64,000 nt of DNA, from the NCBI GenBank assembly GCA_018266435.1, contig JAFEAL010000005.1, forward strand, positions 62,001 through 126,000, written 5' to 3'. Every line of letters begins with the position of its first letter. Positions within the stretch are counted from its first letter, which is position 1. Below, in pieces: positions 51,616 through 61,469 of the stretch. The position numbers and the translations under genes were made by a program. The notes beneath the pieces are model-generated. The model saw only the letters and a list, made by a program, of their open reading frames with translations, made no database searches and had not been told where the DNA came from. The stretch comes from Bacteroidota bacterium. Its GTDB lineage: Bacteria > Bacteroidota > Bacteroidia > Cytophagales > Cyclobacteriaceae.

Positions 51616-52407
51616 ATGGGACAAAAAATTAACCCGGTAGGCCTTCGTTTAGGCATCGTTCGTGGATGGGACTCCAGCTGGTTTGGTGGGAGTACCTTTT
51701 CTGATAAACTGATTGAAGATCACAAGATCAGAAAATACGTTGATGCCCGTATTCAAAAAGGGGGCATTGCGAAAGTGGTAATTGAACGCACGCTCAAACG
51801 TATTACACTCACCATCCACACAGCTCGCCCCGGTGTTGTAATTGGCAAGGGAGGAACAGAAGTGGATAAGATCAAGGAAGAATTAAAAAAACTTACGAAT
51901 AAAGACGTTCAGATCAACATCTACGAAATCAAGCGTCCGGAGTTGGATGCAAAATTGGTAGGAGAGTCAATCGCCCAGCAATTAGAAGCTCGCATTTCGT
52001 ACCGCAGAGCAATGAAACAAGCCATTGCCTCTACTATGCGAGTAGGCGCAGAAGGAATTAAAGTAAAGTTGTCTGGACGCTTGGCGGGTGCTGATATGGC
52101 CCGTACAGAACAATACAAAGAAGGGCGCATCCCCTTGCATACTCTTCGTGCAGATATAGACTTTGCCATTTCTGAAGCACAAACAGTTTACGGAAAAATA
52201 GGCATCAAGGTATGGATATTTAAAGGAGAGGTTTACGGCAAACGCGATCTTTCTCCAAACGTTGGAATGGTAAGTAACTCTGGAGCAGAAGGAAAAGGCG
52301 GAGCCCAGGGCGGTGGAGAAAGAAGAGGAAGGGGAGAGGACAGAAGAAGAGGTGGAGAGGGCGAAGAACGCAGAGGAAGAGGTGAAGGCAGAGGCAGAAA
52401 GAAATAA
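51616..52407 (+). CDS. rpsC: 30S ribosomal protein S3 with Arg/Gly-rich tail
   Basis: The protein has 263 residues. [37 protein letters not shown] (KH domain) and [16 protein letters not shown] identify S3. The last 45 or so residues are an Arg/Gly/Glu tail ([18 protein letters not shown]), longer than in E. coli and low in complexity. It contacts mRNA at the entry site; the tail could add RNA-binding. Confidence 0.97.
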   Translation: MGQKINPVGLRLGIVRGWDSSWFGGSTFSDKLIEDHKIRKYVDARIQKGGIAKVVIERTLKRITLTIHTARPGVVIGKGGTEVDKIKEELKKLTNKDVQINIYEIKRPELDAKLVGESIAQQLEARISYRRAMKQAIASTMRVGAEGIKVKLSGRLAGADMARTEQYKEGRIPLHTLRADIDFAISEAQTVYGKIGIKVWIFKGEVYGKRDLSPNVGMVSNSGAEGKGGAQGGGERRGRGEDRRRGGEGEERRGRGEGRGRKK

Positions 52408-52437
52408 ATTTAGTTGAAAAAGATTTAAGGTAAAGTC

Positions 52438-52872
52438 ATGTTACAACCGAAGCGAACTAAATTCAGGAAAATGCAAAAAGGCAAAGTAAAGGGGTTGGCC
52501 ACTCGTGGTCACCAAATTGCCTTTGGTTCTTTTGGCCTGAAAGCATTGGAACCAGGATGGATTACAGCCCGACAACTTGAAGCAGCACGCGTTGCTCTTA
52601 CTCGTGCCATGAAGCGCGAAGGTCAGGTGTGGATTCGTATTTTCCCGGATAAACCCATTACCCGCAAACCTGCAGAGGTGCGTATGGGTAAAGGTAAGGG
52701 AGCTCCCGAGTACTGGGTAGCCGTAGTAAAACCCGGAACGATTTTGTTTGAAGCAGGTGGTGTTACCACGGCTACAGCAAAAGAAGCATTGGCACTGGCC
52801 GATGGTAAGTTGCCGATCAAGACACGCTTTACTATTCGCAGAGACTATGTTGAACAAACCGCTTCAAAATAA
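52438..52872 (+). CDS. rplP: 50S ribosomal protein L16
   Basis: The protein has 144 residues. [20 protein letters not shown] and [33 protein letters not shown], broken here only for quoting, identify L16 at the A-site side of 23S rRNA. Confidence 0.97.
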   Translation: MLQPKRTKFRKMQKGKVKGLATRGHQIAFGSFGLKALEPGWITARQLEAARVALTRAMKREGQVWIRIFPDKPITRKPAEVRMGKGKGAPEYWVAVVKPGTILFEAGGVTTATAKEALALADGKLPIKTRFTIRRDYVEQTASK

Positions 52873-52880
52873 TTTGAATT

Positions 52881-53075
52881 ATGAAGAACGCAGAAATTAA
52901 AGGATTAACAATAGCTGAGTTGAGCGATAAAATCGTCAGTGAAAAAGAAAATTTGCGCAAAATGAAATTTGCTCATCACGTTTCGGCCATTGAAAACCCC
53001 ATGCGCATACGCGAAACGAGAAAGTTGATTGCGAGATTGAAAACCGAAATGACAGCGAAAGAACGCCAAAAGTAA
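52881..53075 (+). CDS. rpmC: 50S ribosomal protein L29
   Basis: The protein has 64 residues. NAEIKGLTIAELSDKI and ENPMRIRETRKLIARLKTE are the two helices of L29, at the tunnel exit beside L23. It lies 8 bp after rplP. Confidence 0.95.
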   Translation: MKNAEIKGLTIAELSDKIVSEKENLRKMKFAHHVSAIENPMRIRETRKLIARLKTEMTAKERQK

Positions 53076-53081
53076 TTCACC

Positions 53082-53375
53082 ATGGAAACGACTGAAACAA
53101 CAGCAACAGGAACCGCTACAATCGAGCGCAACAACAGGAAAGAAAGAATTGGCAAAGTGGTGAGCAATAAAATGCAAAAATCTATTGTAGTGGCACTCGA
53201 TCGAAAAGTGAAACACCCGATCTACGGAAAATTCATGACCAAAACCACCAAGTTTATGGCGCATGACGAAAAAAATGAAGCCGGCATAGGTGATACTGTA
53301 CGCATTATGGAAACTCGCCCGCTGAGTAAAACCAAGCGTTGGAGATTAGTAGAAATCATTGAAAAAGCAAAGTAA
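53082..53375 (+). CDS. rpsQ: 30S ribosomal protein S17
   Basis: The protein has 97 residues; the first 15 ([17 protein letters not shown]) are an acidic/Thr extension. The core [20 protein letters not shown] and [20 protein letters not shown] is S17. It lies 6 bp after rpmC. Confidence 0.95.
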   Translation: METTETTATGTATIERNNRKERIGKVVSNKMQKSIVVALDRKVKHPIYGKFMTKTTKFMAHDEKNEAGIGDTVRIMETRPLSKTKRWRLVEIIEKAK

Positions 53376-53377
53376 TT

Positions 53378-53746
53378 ATGATATCAACCGAAACCCGTCT
53401 AACCGTAGCCGATAACAGCGGAGCAAAAGAAGTACTTTGCTTGCACGTACTCGGAGGTACCAAAAGACGCTCAGCCAGCGTGGGCGATAAAATAGTAGTA
53501 ACGGTAAAATCAGCTTTGCCTACCAGTCAAATTAAAAAAGGTACGGTTAGCAAAGCGGTAATTGTCCGCACAAAAAAAGAAGTACGCAGAAAAGATGGTT
53601 CATACATCCGTTTTGAAGATAACGCAGCCGTTCTTTTAACTGCTCAAGATGAACCTCGGGGCACCCGTATTTTTGGACCCGTGGCACGCGAACTTCGTGA
53701 AAAACAGTTCATGAAAATTGTATCGTTAGCGCCTGAAGTTTTATAA
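53378..53746 (+). CDS. rplN: 50S ribosomal protein L14
   Basis: The protein has 122 residues. [19 protein letters not shown] and [20 protein letters not shown] are L14 signatures. It lies 2 bp after rpsQ. Confidence 0.98.
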   Translation: MISTETRLTVADNSGAKEVLCLHVLGGTKRRSASVGDKIVVTVKSALPTSQIKKGTVSKAVIVRTKKEVRRKDGSYIRFEDNAAVLLTAQDEPRGTRIFGPVARELREKQFMKIVSLAPEVL

Positions 53747-53748
53747 TT

Positions 53749-54090
53749 ATGGAAAGGAAATTTAACAAACAGCAAAAACTACACATTCGCAGAGGCGATA
53801 CCGTAAAGGTTTTGTCAGGTGATGACAAAAACAAAACCGGGAAAGTGTTGGAGGTTATGCGTGAAAAAAATCGCGCCATAGTTGAAGGTGCAAACATTGT
53901 AACTAAGCACCAAAAACCATCAGCAGGAAAACCTGAGGGAGGCATCAAGAAAGTAGAGGCAGGTATTCACCTGAGCAACTTGATGTTGATTGATCCTTCA
54001 TCAGGCAAGCCCACACGCACCGGCCGCAAACTAAACGAAAAAGGCAGCCTGCAACGGTATTCTAAAAAATCAGGAGAATTTATAAAGTAA
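53749..54090 (+). CDS. rplX: 50S ribosomal protein L24
   Basis: The protein has 113 residues. The KOW motif [20 protein letters not shown] and [20 protein letters not shown] identify L24. It starts 2 bp after rplN. Confidence 0.97.
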   Translation: MERKFNKQQKLHIRRGDTVKVLSGDDKNKTGKVLEVMREKNRAIVEGANIVTKHQKPSAGKPEGGIKKVEAGIHLSNLMLIDPSSGKPTRTGRKLNEKGSLQRYSKKSGEFIK

Positions 54091-54097
54091 CAAAGTC

Positions 54098-54649
54098 ATG
54101 GCAGCGCCAAGATTAAAAGACAAATACACAAAAGAAATTGTGCCGAGCCTGAAACAAAAGTTTCAGTATAAATCGGTGATGCAAGTGCCCAAAATTGAAA
54201 AAATCTGTGTGAACAAAGGATTGGGTGGAGCCGTGGCCGATAAAAAAATTATTGATATTGGTATTGAAGAAATCACTTCAATCACCGGCCAAAAGGCAGT
54301 AGCAACCAAATCGAAAAAAGATATTTCAAATTTTAAGTTGCGCGCAGGTCAAGCTATTGGGGTGAAAGTAACTTTGCGCGGCAACCGTATGTATGAGTTT
54401 TTAGATAGGCTGATGAATGTGGCACTTCCCCGCGTACGTGATTTCAAAGGAGTTAGCGACAAGGGTTTTGACGGTCGCGGAAATTATACTTTGGGTGTAA
54501 AAGAGCAGATCATTTTCCCCGAGATTTCTATAGACAAGGTGAGCAAGATCAACGGAATGGACATCACATTCGTTACCACTGCTCAAACAGATGAAGAAAG
54601 TTATGAACTCCTAAAAGCATTTGGGATGCCCTTTGTAAACAAAAACTGA
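54098..54649 (+). CDS. rplE: 50S ribosomal protein L5
   Basis: The protein has 183 residues. [39 protein letters not shown] and [20 protein letters not shown] identify L5, which binds 5S rRNA and contacts P-site tRNA. Confidence 0.98.
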   Translation: MAAPRLKDKYTKEIVPSLKQKFQYKSVMQVPKIEKICVNKGLGGAVADKKIIDIGIEEITSITGQKAVATKSKKDISNFKLRAGQAIGVKVTLRGNRMYEFLDRLMNVALPRVRDFKGVSDKGFDGRGNYTLGVKEQIIFPEISIDKVSKINGMDITFVTTAQTDEESYELLKAFGMPFVNKN

Positions 54650-54651
54650 TC

Positions 54652-54921
54652 ATGGCAAAATTATCGATCATAACAAGAGACCAAAAAAAGGAAGCGTTAG
54701 TAAAACGCTATGCCGAAAAACGGAAGACGCTGAAAGCTGCCGGTGATTATGCAGCACTGGACAAACTGCCTCGCAGTTCTTCTGCTGTACGTTTGCGTAG
54801 TCGCTGTAAATTAACAGGTCGGCCCCGCGGCTACATGAGTAAGTTTGGTCTTTGCCGTAACCAGTTTAGAAAATTGGCTAGCGAAGGGAAAATCCCTGGC
54901 TTGACCAAGGCAAGCTGGTGA
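54652..54921 (+). CDS. rpsN: 30S ribosomal protein S14, zinc-independent form
   Basis: The protein has 89 residues. The long form with [20 protein letters not shown] lacks the two CxxC pairs of zinc-binding S14, so it folds without zinc. It lies 2 bp after rplE. A 133-bp gap with a promoter follows before rpsH. Confidence 0.96.
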   Translation: MAKLSIITRDQKKEALVKRYAEKRKTLKAAGDYAALDKLPRSSSAVRLRSRCKLTGRPRGYMSKFGLCRNQFRKLASEGKIPGLTKASW

Positions 54922-54982
54922 GCTTGAAATAGTAGGTTGCTGAGTATCCAGGCCCCGATAAGTTGGGGAACCAGGTAACAGT

Positions 54983-55012
54983 TTGGATAACCAAAATTGT
55001 TAATTATCTTTG
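54983..55012 (+). promoter_or_regulatory. Internal promoter before rpsH (TTG-N19-TATCTTTG)
   Basis: TTG (54983-54985), 19 bases, and TATCTTTG (55005-55012) match the consensus and repeat the exact layout of the promoter at 48326. The 133-bp gap between rpsN and rpsH is the widest within the ribosomal block. A short TTTAAAAGACGGGTTT leader follows. Confidence 0.7.
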
Positions 55013-55054
55013 CAGCCCGTTTAAAAGACGGGTTTGCTTTTTAAAGTAAGTGAT

Positions 55055-55459
55055 ATGAAGATTACTGATCCTATTGCAGATTATTTAACCCGGGTGCGCA
55101 ACGCCATCAAGGCTCGCCACCGTGTGGTAGAGGTGCCTGCTTCTAACCTGAAAAAAGAGGTAACTAAAGTGCTCTTTGATAAAGGCTACATACTCAACTA
55201 CAAATTTGAAGATACCGAGAACAAGCAAGGTAAAATCAAAATTGCGTTGAAGTATAACCCTGAAACAAAGGAGTCGGCCATTACTCACCTAGAGCGTGTG
55301 AGTTCTCCTGGGTTACGTCAGTACCGGGGAGCCACAGAACTGCCGCGAGTATTAAGCGGGTTGGGCATTGCCATCCTGTCAACCTCCAAAGGTGTGATTA
55401 CTGATAAGGAAGCAAAGGCAATGAATGTAGGGGGTGAAGTATTGTGTTACGTTTATTAA
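55055..55459 (+). CDS. rpsH: 30S ribosomal protein S8
   Basis: The start at 55055 ([17 protein letters not shown]) gives 134 residues; the frame extends upstream but without S8 sequence, and TAAAGTAAG precedes this ATG. The C-terminal [19 protein letters not shown] is the rRNA-binding signature. In E. coli S8 represses the spc operon. Confidence 0.97.
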   Translation: MKITDPIADYLTRVRNAIKARHRVVEVPASNLKKEVTKVLFDKGYILNYKFEDTENKQGKIKIALKYNPETKESAITHLERVSSPGLRQYRGATELPRVLSGLGIAILSTSKGVITDKEAKAMNVGGEVLCYVY

Positions 55460-55471
55460 CCGAGCAAAACG

Positions 55472-56032
55472 ATGTCACGTATAGGAAGATTACCCATTAG
55501 CTTGCCAAACGGTGTAAGTTGCACCTTTTCAGAAGCTGAACATAAAGTAACAGTGAAGGGCCCCAAAGGCGAACTGAAACAACAACTGGATCCTGATTTT
55601 AAAATTTCTTTAGAAGAAGGGAAAGTTATGATTCAGCGCCCAACAGAGCAGAAAAGACACAAAGCCATGCACGGTTTATACCGTTCATTGATTGCCAATA
55701 TGGTGGAGGGTGTGAGCAAAGGATATCGCAGAGAATTAGAAGTAATTGGCGTAGGATATAAGGCAACAGCACAAGGTAATGTGTTAGACCTCAGTTTAGG
55801 TTTTTCGCATAGTGTAATTGTGGCTATCCCTTCAGAATTGAAATTACAAGCAGTTCAGGAGAAAGGGCAAAACCCAATGATCATTTTGGAAGGAATGGAT
55901 AAGCAGTTGATTGGCCAGGTGGCCGCAAAAATAAAGTCACTCCGCCCGGTGGAGCCATACAAAGGAAAGGGCATCCGCTATGTAGGAGAATTTGTACGTA
56001 GAAAAGCCGGAAAAGCAGCCGCTAAAGCTTAA
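55472..56032 (+). CDS. rplF: 50S ribosomal protein L6
   Basis: The protein has 186 residues. MSRIGRLPISLPNGVSCTF, GVSKGYRRELEVIGVGYKA and EPYKGKGIRYVGEFVRRKAG identify L6, near the factor-binding site. Confidence 0.98.
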   Translation: MSRIGRLPISLPNGVSCTFSEAEHKVTVKGPKGELKQQLDPDFKISLEEGKVMIQRPTEQKRHKAMHGLYRSLIANMVEGVSKGYRRELEVIGVGYKATAQGNVLDLSLGFSHSVIVAIPSELKLQAVQEKGQNPMIILEGMDKQLIGQVAAKIKSLRPVEPYKGKGIRYVGEFVRRKAGKAAAKA

Positions 56033-56037
56033 TTGTT

Positions 56038-56382
56038 ATGCCAACCATAAAAAACAGAAGAAAGCGGATCAAATTAGGCATCCGCAGTAAAATTGAAGGT
56101 ACTTCCGTCAGACCAAGACTTTCAGTTTTTAAAAGTAATACTGCGATTTATGCGCAAGTAATTGATGATTCAAAAGGACAGACACTCACTGCCACCTCAT
56201 CAAAAGAAATGGAGTTAAAAGGAGTGAACCTCGGAGTCTCAAAAGAGGTTGGTAAAAAGATAGCAGAGAAAGCAATGGCCGCAGGCATTAAACAAATTGT
56301 TTTCGATCGTAACGGGTATTTGTATCACGGAAACGTCAAAGCTTTGGCTGATGGAGCTAGAGAAGGCGGATTAAATTTTTAA
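56038..56382 (+). CDS. rplR: 50S ribosomal protein L18
   Basis: The protein has 114 residues. RRKRIKLGIRSKIEGTSVRP and FDRNGYLYHGNVKALADGAR identify L18, a 5S rRNA binder. It starts 5 bp after rplF. Confidence 0.97.
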   Translation: MPTIKNRRKRIKLGIRSKIEGTSVRPRLSVFKSNTAIYAQVIDDSKGQTLTATSSKEMELKGVNLGVSKEVGKKIAEKAMAAGIKQIVFDRNGYLYHGNVKALADGAREGGLNF

Positions 56383-56385
56383 CGA

Positions 56386-56904
56386 ATGACACAGAGTAAC
56401 GTCAGCACGGTAAAGGCCAGTGAAATCGATCTGAAAGAAAAGGTCGTGGCTATTCAACGCGTAGCTAAAGTAGTGAAAGGCGGACGCAGGTTCAGTTTCG
56501 CTGCAATAGTAGTGGTAGGCGATGGCAACGGAGTAGTGGGGTACGGATTAGGCAAAGCCAATGAGGTAACAGATGCAATCACCAAAGGAATTGATGATGC
56601 AAAAAAACACTTGGTAAAAGTGCCGATCATCAAAGGTACCGTACCACATGAATCGCTTGGTAAATTTGGTGGCGGTTTTGTTTTGTTAAAACCTGCATCT
56701 CCCGGTACAGGTGTAATAGCCGGAGGTGCCATGCGTGCCGTGCTTGAAAGTGCCGGTGTGCATAATGTATTGGCAAAATCGAAAGGATCTTCTAATCCGC
56801 ACAACGTAGTGAAAGCAACATTTAAAGCGCTCACTACCATGCGTGATCCTCAAACGATTGCCCGCAATCGTGGTATTTCATTATCAAAAGTTTTTAACGG
56901 ATAA
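56386..56904 (+). CDS. rpsE: 30S ribosomal protein S5
   Basis: The protein has 172 residues. [37 protein letters not shown] and [20 protein letters not shown] identify S5, involved in decoding accuracy. Confidence 0.98.
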   Translation: MTQSNVSTVKASEIDLKEKVVAIQRVAKVVKGGRRFSFAAIVVVGDGNGVVGYGLGKANEVTDAITKGIDDAKKHLVKVPIIKGTVPHESLGKFGGGFVLLKPASPGTGVIAGGAMRAVLESAGVHNVLAKSKGSSNPHNVVKATFKALTTMRDPQTIARNRGISLSKVFNG

Positions 56905-56909
56905 ATGAC

Positions 56910-57089
56910 ATGGCAAAAGTGAGAATAACACAAGTGCGAAGTACCATCAAGCGTCCGGAAACCCAAGTAAGAACGATTAAGTCACTGGGGTTAGGAAAAA
57001 TCCATTCAACGGTAGAGGTGGAAATGACTCCTCAGATTCAAGGAATGGTGAAGAAAGTAAATCATTTGGTGAGCGTAATTACTTTATAA
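56910..57089 (+). CDS. rpmD: 50S ribosomal protein L30
   Basis: The protein has 59 residues. It reads MAKVRITQVRSTIKRPETQ followed by IKSLGLGKIHSTVEVEMTP, the L30 signature. It begins 5 bases after the rpsE stop and ends 3 bases before rplO. Confidence 0.96.
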   Translation: MAKVRITQVRSTIKRPETQVRTIKSLGLGKIHSTVEVEMTPQIQGMVKKVNHLVSVITL

Positions 57090-57092
57090 TAT

Positions 57093-57539
57093 ATGAGGTT
57101 GCACAACTTAAAGCCTGCTGAGGGCTCTACTAAAACAAACAAGAGACGAGGTCGTGGTCAGGGTAGCGGTGGCAGCACTGCCGGCCGTGGACACAAAGGT
57201 GCGCAGTCTCGCTCGGGCTATCACAAGAAGATAGGTTTTGAGGGAGGACAAATGCCTTTGCAAAGACGCGTTCCAAAATTTGGCTTTAAGAACAACGAAA
57301 AAATTTACTACAAGCCGATCAATTTAGATACGTTAGAAGAATTGATAAAAAAAACTAATTCGGCATCAGTTAATTTTCAACTGATGTACGAACACGGCAT
57401 TGTAGGGAAGAAAGACCGGGTAAAAATTTTAGGCCGCGGAGAATTAAAATCTAAGGTAGCAGTTGAAGCTCACGCATTTTCGGCTACTGCATCGAAAGCA
57501 ATTGAAACAGCAGGAGGAAGCGTTACCATCATAAAGTAA
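57093..57539 (+). CDS. rplO: 50S ribosomal protein L15
   Basis: The protein has 148 residues. MRLHNLKPAEGSTKTNKRRG and GRGQGSGGSTAGRGHKGAQS, then GFEGGQMPLQRRVPKFGF, identify L15. Its stop overlaps the secY ATG by one base. Confidence 0.97.
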   Translation: MRLHNLKPAEGSTKTNKRRGRGQGSGGSTAGRGHKGAQSRSGYHKKIGFEGGQMPLQRRVPKFGFKNNEKIYYKPINLDTLEELIKKTNSASVNFQLMYEHGIVGKKDRVKILGRGELKSKVAVEAHAFSATASKAIETAGGSVTIIK

Positions 57540-58849
57540 TGAAACGGTTTTTTGAGACCATAAAGAATATTTTTTCCATCGAAGAACTTCGGATGAGGAT
57601 ACTCAACACGATTGGTTACTTAATCATTTTTCGGTTGGGTTCTTACATTGTTTTGCCGGGGATTGACGCCAACAAACTGACCGGAAACCAAGGTGGAATT
57701 TTTGATTTACTGAATACCTTTTTAGGTGGATCATTTACACGTGCCTCCATCTTTGCGTTGGGCATCATGCCTTACATTTCGGCATCCATTGTGGTGCAAT
57801 TGCTTACCGTAGCCGTTCCGCACTTTACCAAGCTGCAAAAAGAAGGCGAAAGCGGAAGAAAAAAATTAAATCAGTTTACCCGTGTATTGACAATCGCCAT
57901 TACGGCAGCTCAGTCGTTTGGGTATTTGAAGTCAATCGTTAATCCGGAAGCCATCATTCAGCCAGGCATGTTTTACACCATCTCCTCCATGATCATCATT
58001 GTATCAGGAACCATGTTCTGCATGTGGTTGGGTGAACGTATTACAGACAAAGGAATTGGTAATGGTATTAGTATGCTAATCATGATTGGTATTGTATCAC
58101 GCTTACCGGTTGCGATTGTTCAGGAAATACAAGATAAGGCGCTGACCGGGGCATTGCGCCTGATCATTGAGTTTTTGGCCTTGTTCTTTGTAGTGATCGG
58201 GGTAATAGCACTAACACAGGCAGCAAGAAAAATTCCGATTCAGTATGCCAAGCAAGTAGTTGGGAACAAGTTGTACGGTGGCAAAAGAGATTTTATTCCG
58301 TTGAAACTAAACTCAGCCGGAGTAATGCCGATCATTTTTGCTCAGGCATTGATGTTCATTCCCCCGTTGATGGCCAGCATTTGGCGTGATAGTGACCTTG
58401 GTGCGTATGTAGGTACCACATTTGCCGACTTTACATCGTGGCAATACAATGTGTTGTTTGCATCACTGATCATCATCTTCACATATTTTTACACTGCAAT
58501 TACGGTTCCGTCTAATGACATCGCAGATAACCTAAAACGAAATGGCGGTTTTATTCCAGGTATTAAACCCGGAAAACAAACATCTGAATTTATAGACAGT
58601 GTCTTATCAAAAATTACATTGCCCGGGGCAATTTTCTTGGCAATGGTGGCTGTTATCCCTGCATTTGCAGTGATGGCCGGCATCAAGCAGAACTTTGCTT
58701 ATTTCTACGGTGGCACTTCCCTGCTGATTTTGGTAGGAGTTGTGCTTGATACATTGCAGCAGATTGAAAGCTATCTGTTGATGCGTCACTACGAAGGAAT
58801 GATGAAATCGGGCAGAGTGAAGGGACGTTCTCAATTTGCTGCGGCTTGA
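57539..58849 (+). CDS. secY: Protein translocase subunit SecY
   Basis: The protein has 436 residues with ten hydrophobic helices. FRLGSYIVLPGIDANKL, GIMPYISASIVVQLL, GNGISMLIMIGIV and YAKQVVGNKLYGGKRDFIPL are SecY signatures. It forms the Sec channel for signal-peptide export. The position between rplO and map is canonical. Confidence 0.98.
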   Translation: MKRFFETIKNIFSIEELRMRILNTIGYLIIFRLGSYIVLPGIDANKLTGNQGGIFDLLNTFLGGSFTRASIFALGIMPYISASIVVQLLTVAVPHFTKLQKEGESGRKKLNQFTRVLTIAITAAQSFGYLKSIVNPEAIIQPGMFYTISSMIIIVSGTMFCMWLGERITDKGIGNGISMLIMIGIVSRLPVAIVQEIQDKALTGALRLIIEFLALFFVVIGVIALTQAARKIPIQYAKQVVGNKLYGGKRDFIPLKLNSAGVMPIIFAQALMFIPPLMASIWRDSDLGAYVGTTFADFTSWQYNVLFASLIIIFTYFYTAITVPSNDIADNLKRNGGFIPGIKPGKQTSEFIDSVLSKITLPGAIFLAMVAVIPAFAVMAGIKQNFAYFYGGTSLLILVGVVLDTLQQIESYLLMRHYEGMMKSGRVKGRSQFAAA

Positions 58850-58855
58850 AATTGA

Positions 58856-59650
58856 ATGATTCATTATAAATCGGCACAGGAAGTAGAGGCCATTAAAGCA
58901 AGCGCCCAGATATTGGGAAAAGCGCATGCAGAAGTAGCCAAGAGTATTAAACCCGGGGCGAAAACAAAGGACCTCGACAAAATAGCTGATGAATACATTC
59001 ACGACCATGGCGGGTGGCCATCGTTCAAAAATTATCACGGGTTTCCATCGGCATTGTGTATTTCAGTGAATGATGTGGTGGTACATGGAATACCCAACGA
59101 GTATGTGTTGAAAGAAGGAGATATTGTCTCGGTTGACTGTGGCGTTAAGTACAAAGGGTATCACAGCGACTCTGCGTACACTTACCCACTGGAAGGGACG
59201 AGCGAAGAAGTGTTGAAGTTGTTGCAACGGACGTACGAATCGCTGTATCTCGGTATTGCCCAGGCAAAATCGGGAAACCGAATTGGAGATGTCAGCTATG
59301 CGATTCAACATTTTGTTGAGCAGTTTGGTTATGGTGTAGTGAGAGAACTAGTCGGGCACGGAGTGGGTAAAGAGTTACATGAAGATCCTGAAGTGCCAAA
59401 CTATGGAAAACGGGGCAAAGGCCCCTTGATCAAGGAAGGAATGGTTTTTGCCATCGAGCCAATGATCAACATGGGAACAAAGAACGTGGTGCAAGAAAAA
59501 GATGGATGGACCATACGAACCAACGACCGAAAACCATCCGCTCATTTTGAGCATATGGTAGCGGTCTTTAAGGATAGAACAGAAATAGTAACGACACACG
59601 AGTACATTGAAGAAAGTTATCAGTTCAAATGGCGAAACAAAAGTCGATAG
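58856..59650 (+). CDS. map: Type I methionine aminopeptidase
   Basis: The protein has 264 residues. The metal ligands appear in [20 protein letters not shown] (two Asp), [19 protein letters not shown] (His), [13 protein letters not shown] (Glu) and [18 protein letters not shown] (Glu). It removes the initiator Met. It overlaps infA by 22 bases. Confidence 0.97.
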   Translation: MIHYKSAQEVEAIKASAQILGKAHAEVAKSIKPGAKTKDLDKIADEYIHDHGGWPSFKNYHGFPSALCISVNDVVVHGIPNEYVLKEGDIVSVDCGVKYKGYHSDSAYTYPLEGTSEEVLKLLQRTYESLYLGIAQAKSGNRIGDVSYAIQHFVEQFGYGVVRELVGHGVGKELHEDPEVPNYGKRGKGPLIKEGMVFAIEPMINMGTKNVVQEKDGWTIRTNDRKPSAHFEHMVAVFKDRTEIVTTHEYIEESYQFKWRNKSR

Positions 59651-59847
59651 AACAAGACGGAACGATACTCGAAGCGCTTTCCAATGCGATGTTTAAAGTG
59701 CAGTTGGAAAATGGCCACGAAGTGTTGGCACATATTTCAGGTAAGATGAGGATGCACTACATCCGTATTTTGCCGGGTGATAAAGTAAGGTTAGAAATGT
59801 CACCTTATGATTTGACAAAAGGAAGGATAACGTTTAGATACAAGTAG
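59629..59847 (+). CDS. infA: Translation initiation factor IF-1
   Basis: The protein has 72 residues. [20 protein letters not shown] and [20 protein letters not shown] with [18 protein letters not shown] show the single OB fold of IF-1. Its ATG is within the 3' end of map. Confidence 0.98.
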   Translation: MAKQKSIEQDGTILEALSNAMFKVQLENGHEVLAHISGKMRMHYIRILPGDKVRLEMSPYDLTKGRITFRYK

Positions 59848-59848
59848 T

Positions 59849-59965
59849 ATGAAAGTAAGAGCATCCATAAAAAAACGAAGCGCAGATTGCAAAATCATCA
59901 GGCGCAAGGGTAAGTTGTATGTGATCAACAAAAAAAATCCAAGATATAAACAAAGACAAGGATAA
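59849..59965 (+). CDS. rpmJ: 50S ribosomal protein L36, zinc-free form
   Basis: The protein has 38 residues, below usual cutoffs. It reads [20 protein letters not shown] and ends NPRYKQRQG. Of the usual three Cys and one His zinc ligands only one Cys remains, so this is the zinc-independent form. It starts 1 bp after infA and ends 2 bp before rpsM. Confidence 0.96.
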   Translation: MKVRASIKKRSADCKIIRRKGKLYVINKKNPRYKQRQG

Positions 59966-59967
59966 TT

Positions 59968-60348
59968 ATGGCACGTATTGCAGGTGTTGACATTCCGGAC
60001 AACAAGCGAGGCGAAATTGGCCTCACGTACATTTTTGGCATTGGCCGTAGGTCAGCGCAAAAAATTCTTAGCCAGGCTAACATTAGTCCAGATAAGAAAG
60101 TAAAAGATTGGAATGATGAAGAATCAAATATGATTCGTTCGATCATTTCTGAAAACTTTCGAATTGAGGGTTCACTTAAATCAGAAACCCAGTTAAATAT
60201 TAAGCGCCTGATGGACATTGGCTGTTACCGCGGATTGCGCCACCGCAGAGGATTGCCTGTGCGTGGGCAAACTACAAAAAATAATGCCCGCACCCGCAAG
60301 GGCAAACGCAAGACCGTAGCAAATAAGAAGAAAGCAACTAAAGGATAA
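59968..60348 (+). CDS. rpsM: 30S ribosomal protein S13
   Basis: The protein has 126 residues. [20 protein letters not shown] and [20 protein letters not shown] identify S13. It starts 2 bp after rpmJ. Confidence 0.98.
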   Translation: MARIAGVDIPDNKRGEIGLTYIFGIGRRSAQKILSQANISPDKKVKDWNDEESNMIRSIISENFRIEGSLKSETQLNIKRLMDIGCYRGLRHRRGLPVRGQTTKNNARTRKGKRKTVANKKKATKG

Positions 60349-60370
60349 TTGAAACGATAATACTTTTCGT

Positions 60371-60778
60371 ATGGCAACAACACCAGTAGCAGAAAAGAAA
60401 AAAGACAAAAGCAAGAAGCGCACCGTAGTGGTCGAGGTTGTAGGACAAGCCCACATTCAGGCGACTTTTAACAACATCATCATTTCGCTGACGAACAGCA
60501 CCGGTCAGGTAGTGGCATGGGCTTCGGCAGGGAAGATGGGCTTTAAAGGGTCGAAGAAAAATACACCCTATGCCGCTCAGGTGGCGGCTCAAGAAGCTGC
60601 AACCAAAGCATTTGAGCAAGGCCTTCGCAAAGTCGAGGTGTTTGTTAAGGGCCCTGGGGCAGGACGCGAGTCTGCTATTCGCAGCATTCAAGCATCAGGC
60701 ATTGAAGTAACAACAATCAAAGACGTAACTCCATTGCCGCACAATGGTTGCCGTCCTCCGAAGAAAAGAAGAGTTTAA
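60371..60778 (+). CDS. rpsK: 30S ribosomal protein S11
   Basis: The protein has 135 residues. [20 protein letters not shown] and [17 protein letters not shown] identify S11, on the platform of the 30S subunit. Confidence 0.98.
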   Translation: MATTPVAEKKKDKSKKRTVVVEVVGQAHIQATFNNIIISLTNSTGQVVAWASAGKMGFKGSKKNTPYAAQVAAQEAATKAFEQGLRKVEVFVKGPGAGRESAIRSIQASGIEVTTIKDVTPLPHNGCRPPKKRRV

Positions 60779-60837
60779 AAAAATAAAAAATTGATTGCCA
60801 ACAGACATAAAACAGCAATCGTAAACCTAAAATAGAA

Positions 60838-61443
60838 ATGGCACGATATACCGGACCAAAAGTTAGGATCTCCAGAAAATTCAATGAGCCCGTGATGGGC
60901 GAAAGCAAGGTTTTGGCAAAGAAAAATTATGCCCCCGGACAGCACGGCAAAACCAAGAAGAGAAAACTTTCTGAGTATGCTACCCAGCTAGCTGAAAAAC
61001 AAAAGGCAAAGTACATCTATGGTGTGCTAGAACGTCAGTTTGAAAATACCTTCACAAAAGCGTCCCGCAAAAAAGGTGTAACAGGCGAGGTGTTGCTGCA
61101 AATGTTGGAGGCAAGATTGGATAACACCGTATATCGTCTGGGAGTGGCTCCTACGCGAAGAGCCGCCCGCCAATTGGTTGTGCACAAACACATTACAGTA
61201 AATGGAGATGTGGTGGGTATTCCATCATACCAATTACGCCCGGGCGATAAAGTGGCCGTACGCGAAAAGTCAAAATCACTTGAAACAATCACCACTTCCC
61301 TTTCAGTTAATGGAGCAAAAAAATACAATTGGCTGGAATGGGATAACAAAGAACTCGAAGGCAAAGTAATTAATCTTCCGCCCCGTGAAGAAATTCCTGA
61401 AAACATCAACGAGCAGTTGATAGTTGAATTGTACTCTAAGTAA
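60838..61443 (+). CDS. rpsD: 30S ribosomal protein S4
   Basis: The protein has 201 residues. [39 protein letters not shown] and the S4 domain [20 protein letters not shown] identify S4. There is a 59-bp gap before it. Confidence 0.98.
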   Translation: MARYTGPKVRISRKFNEPVMGESKVLAKKNYAPGQHGKTKKRKLSEYATQLAEKQKAKYIYGVLERQFENTFTKASRKKGVTGEVLLQMLEARLDNTVYRLGVAPTRRAARQLVVHKHITVNGDVVGIPSYQLRPGDKVAVREKSKSLETITTSLSVNGAKKYNWLEWDNKELEGKVINLPPREEIPENINEQLIVELYSK

Positions 61444-61469
61444 TAGTTGAAACATAAAGTAATAAGCGT

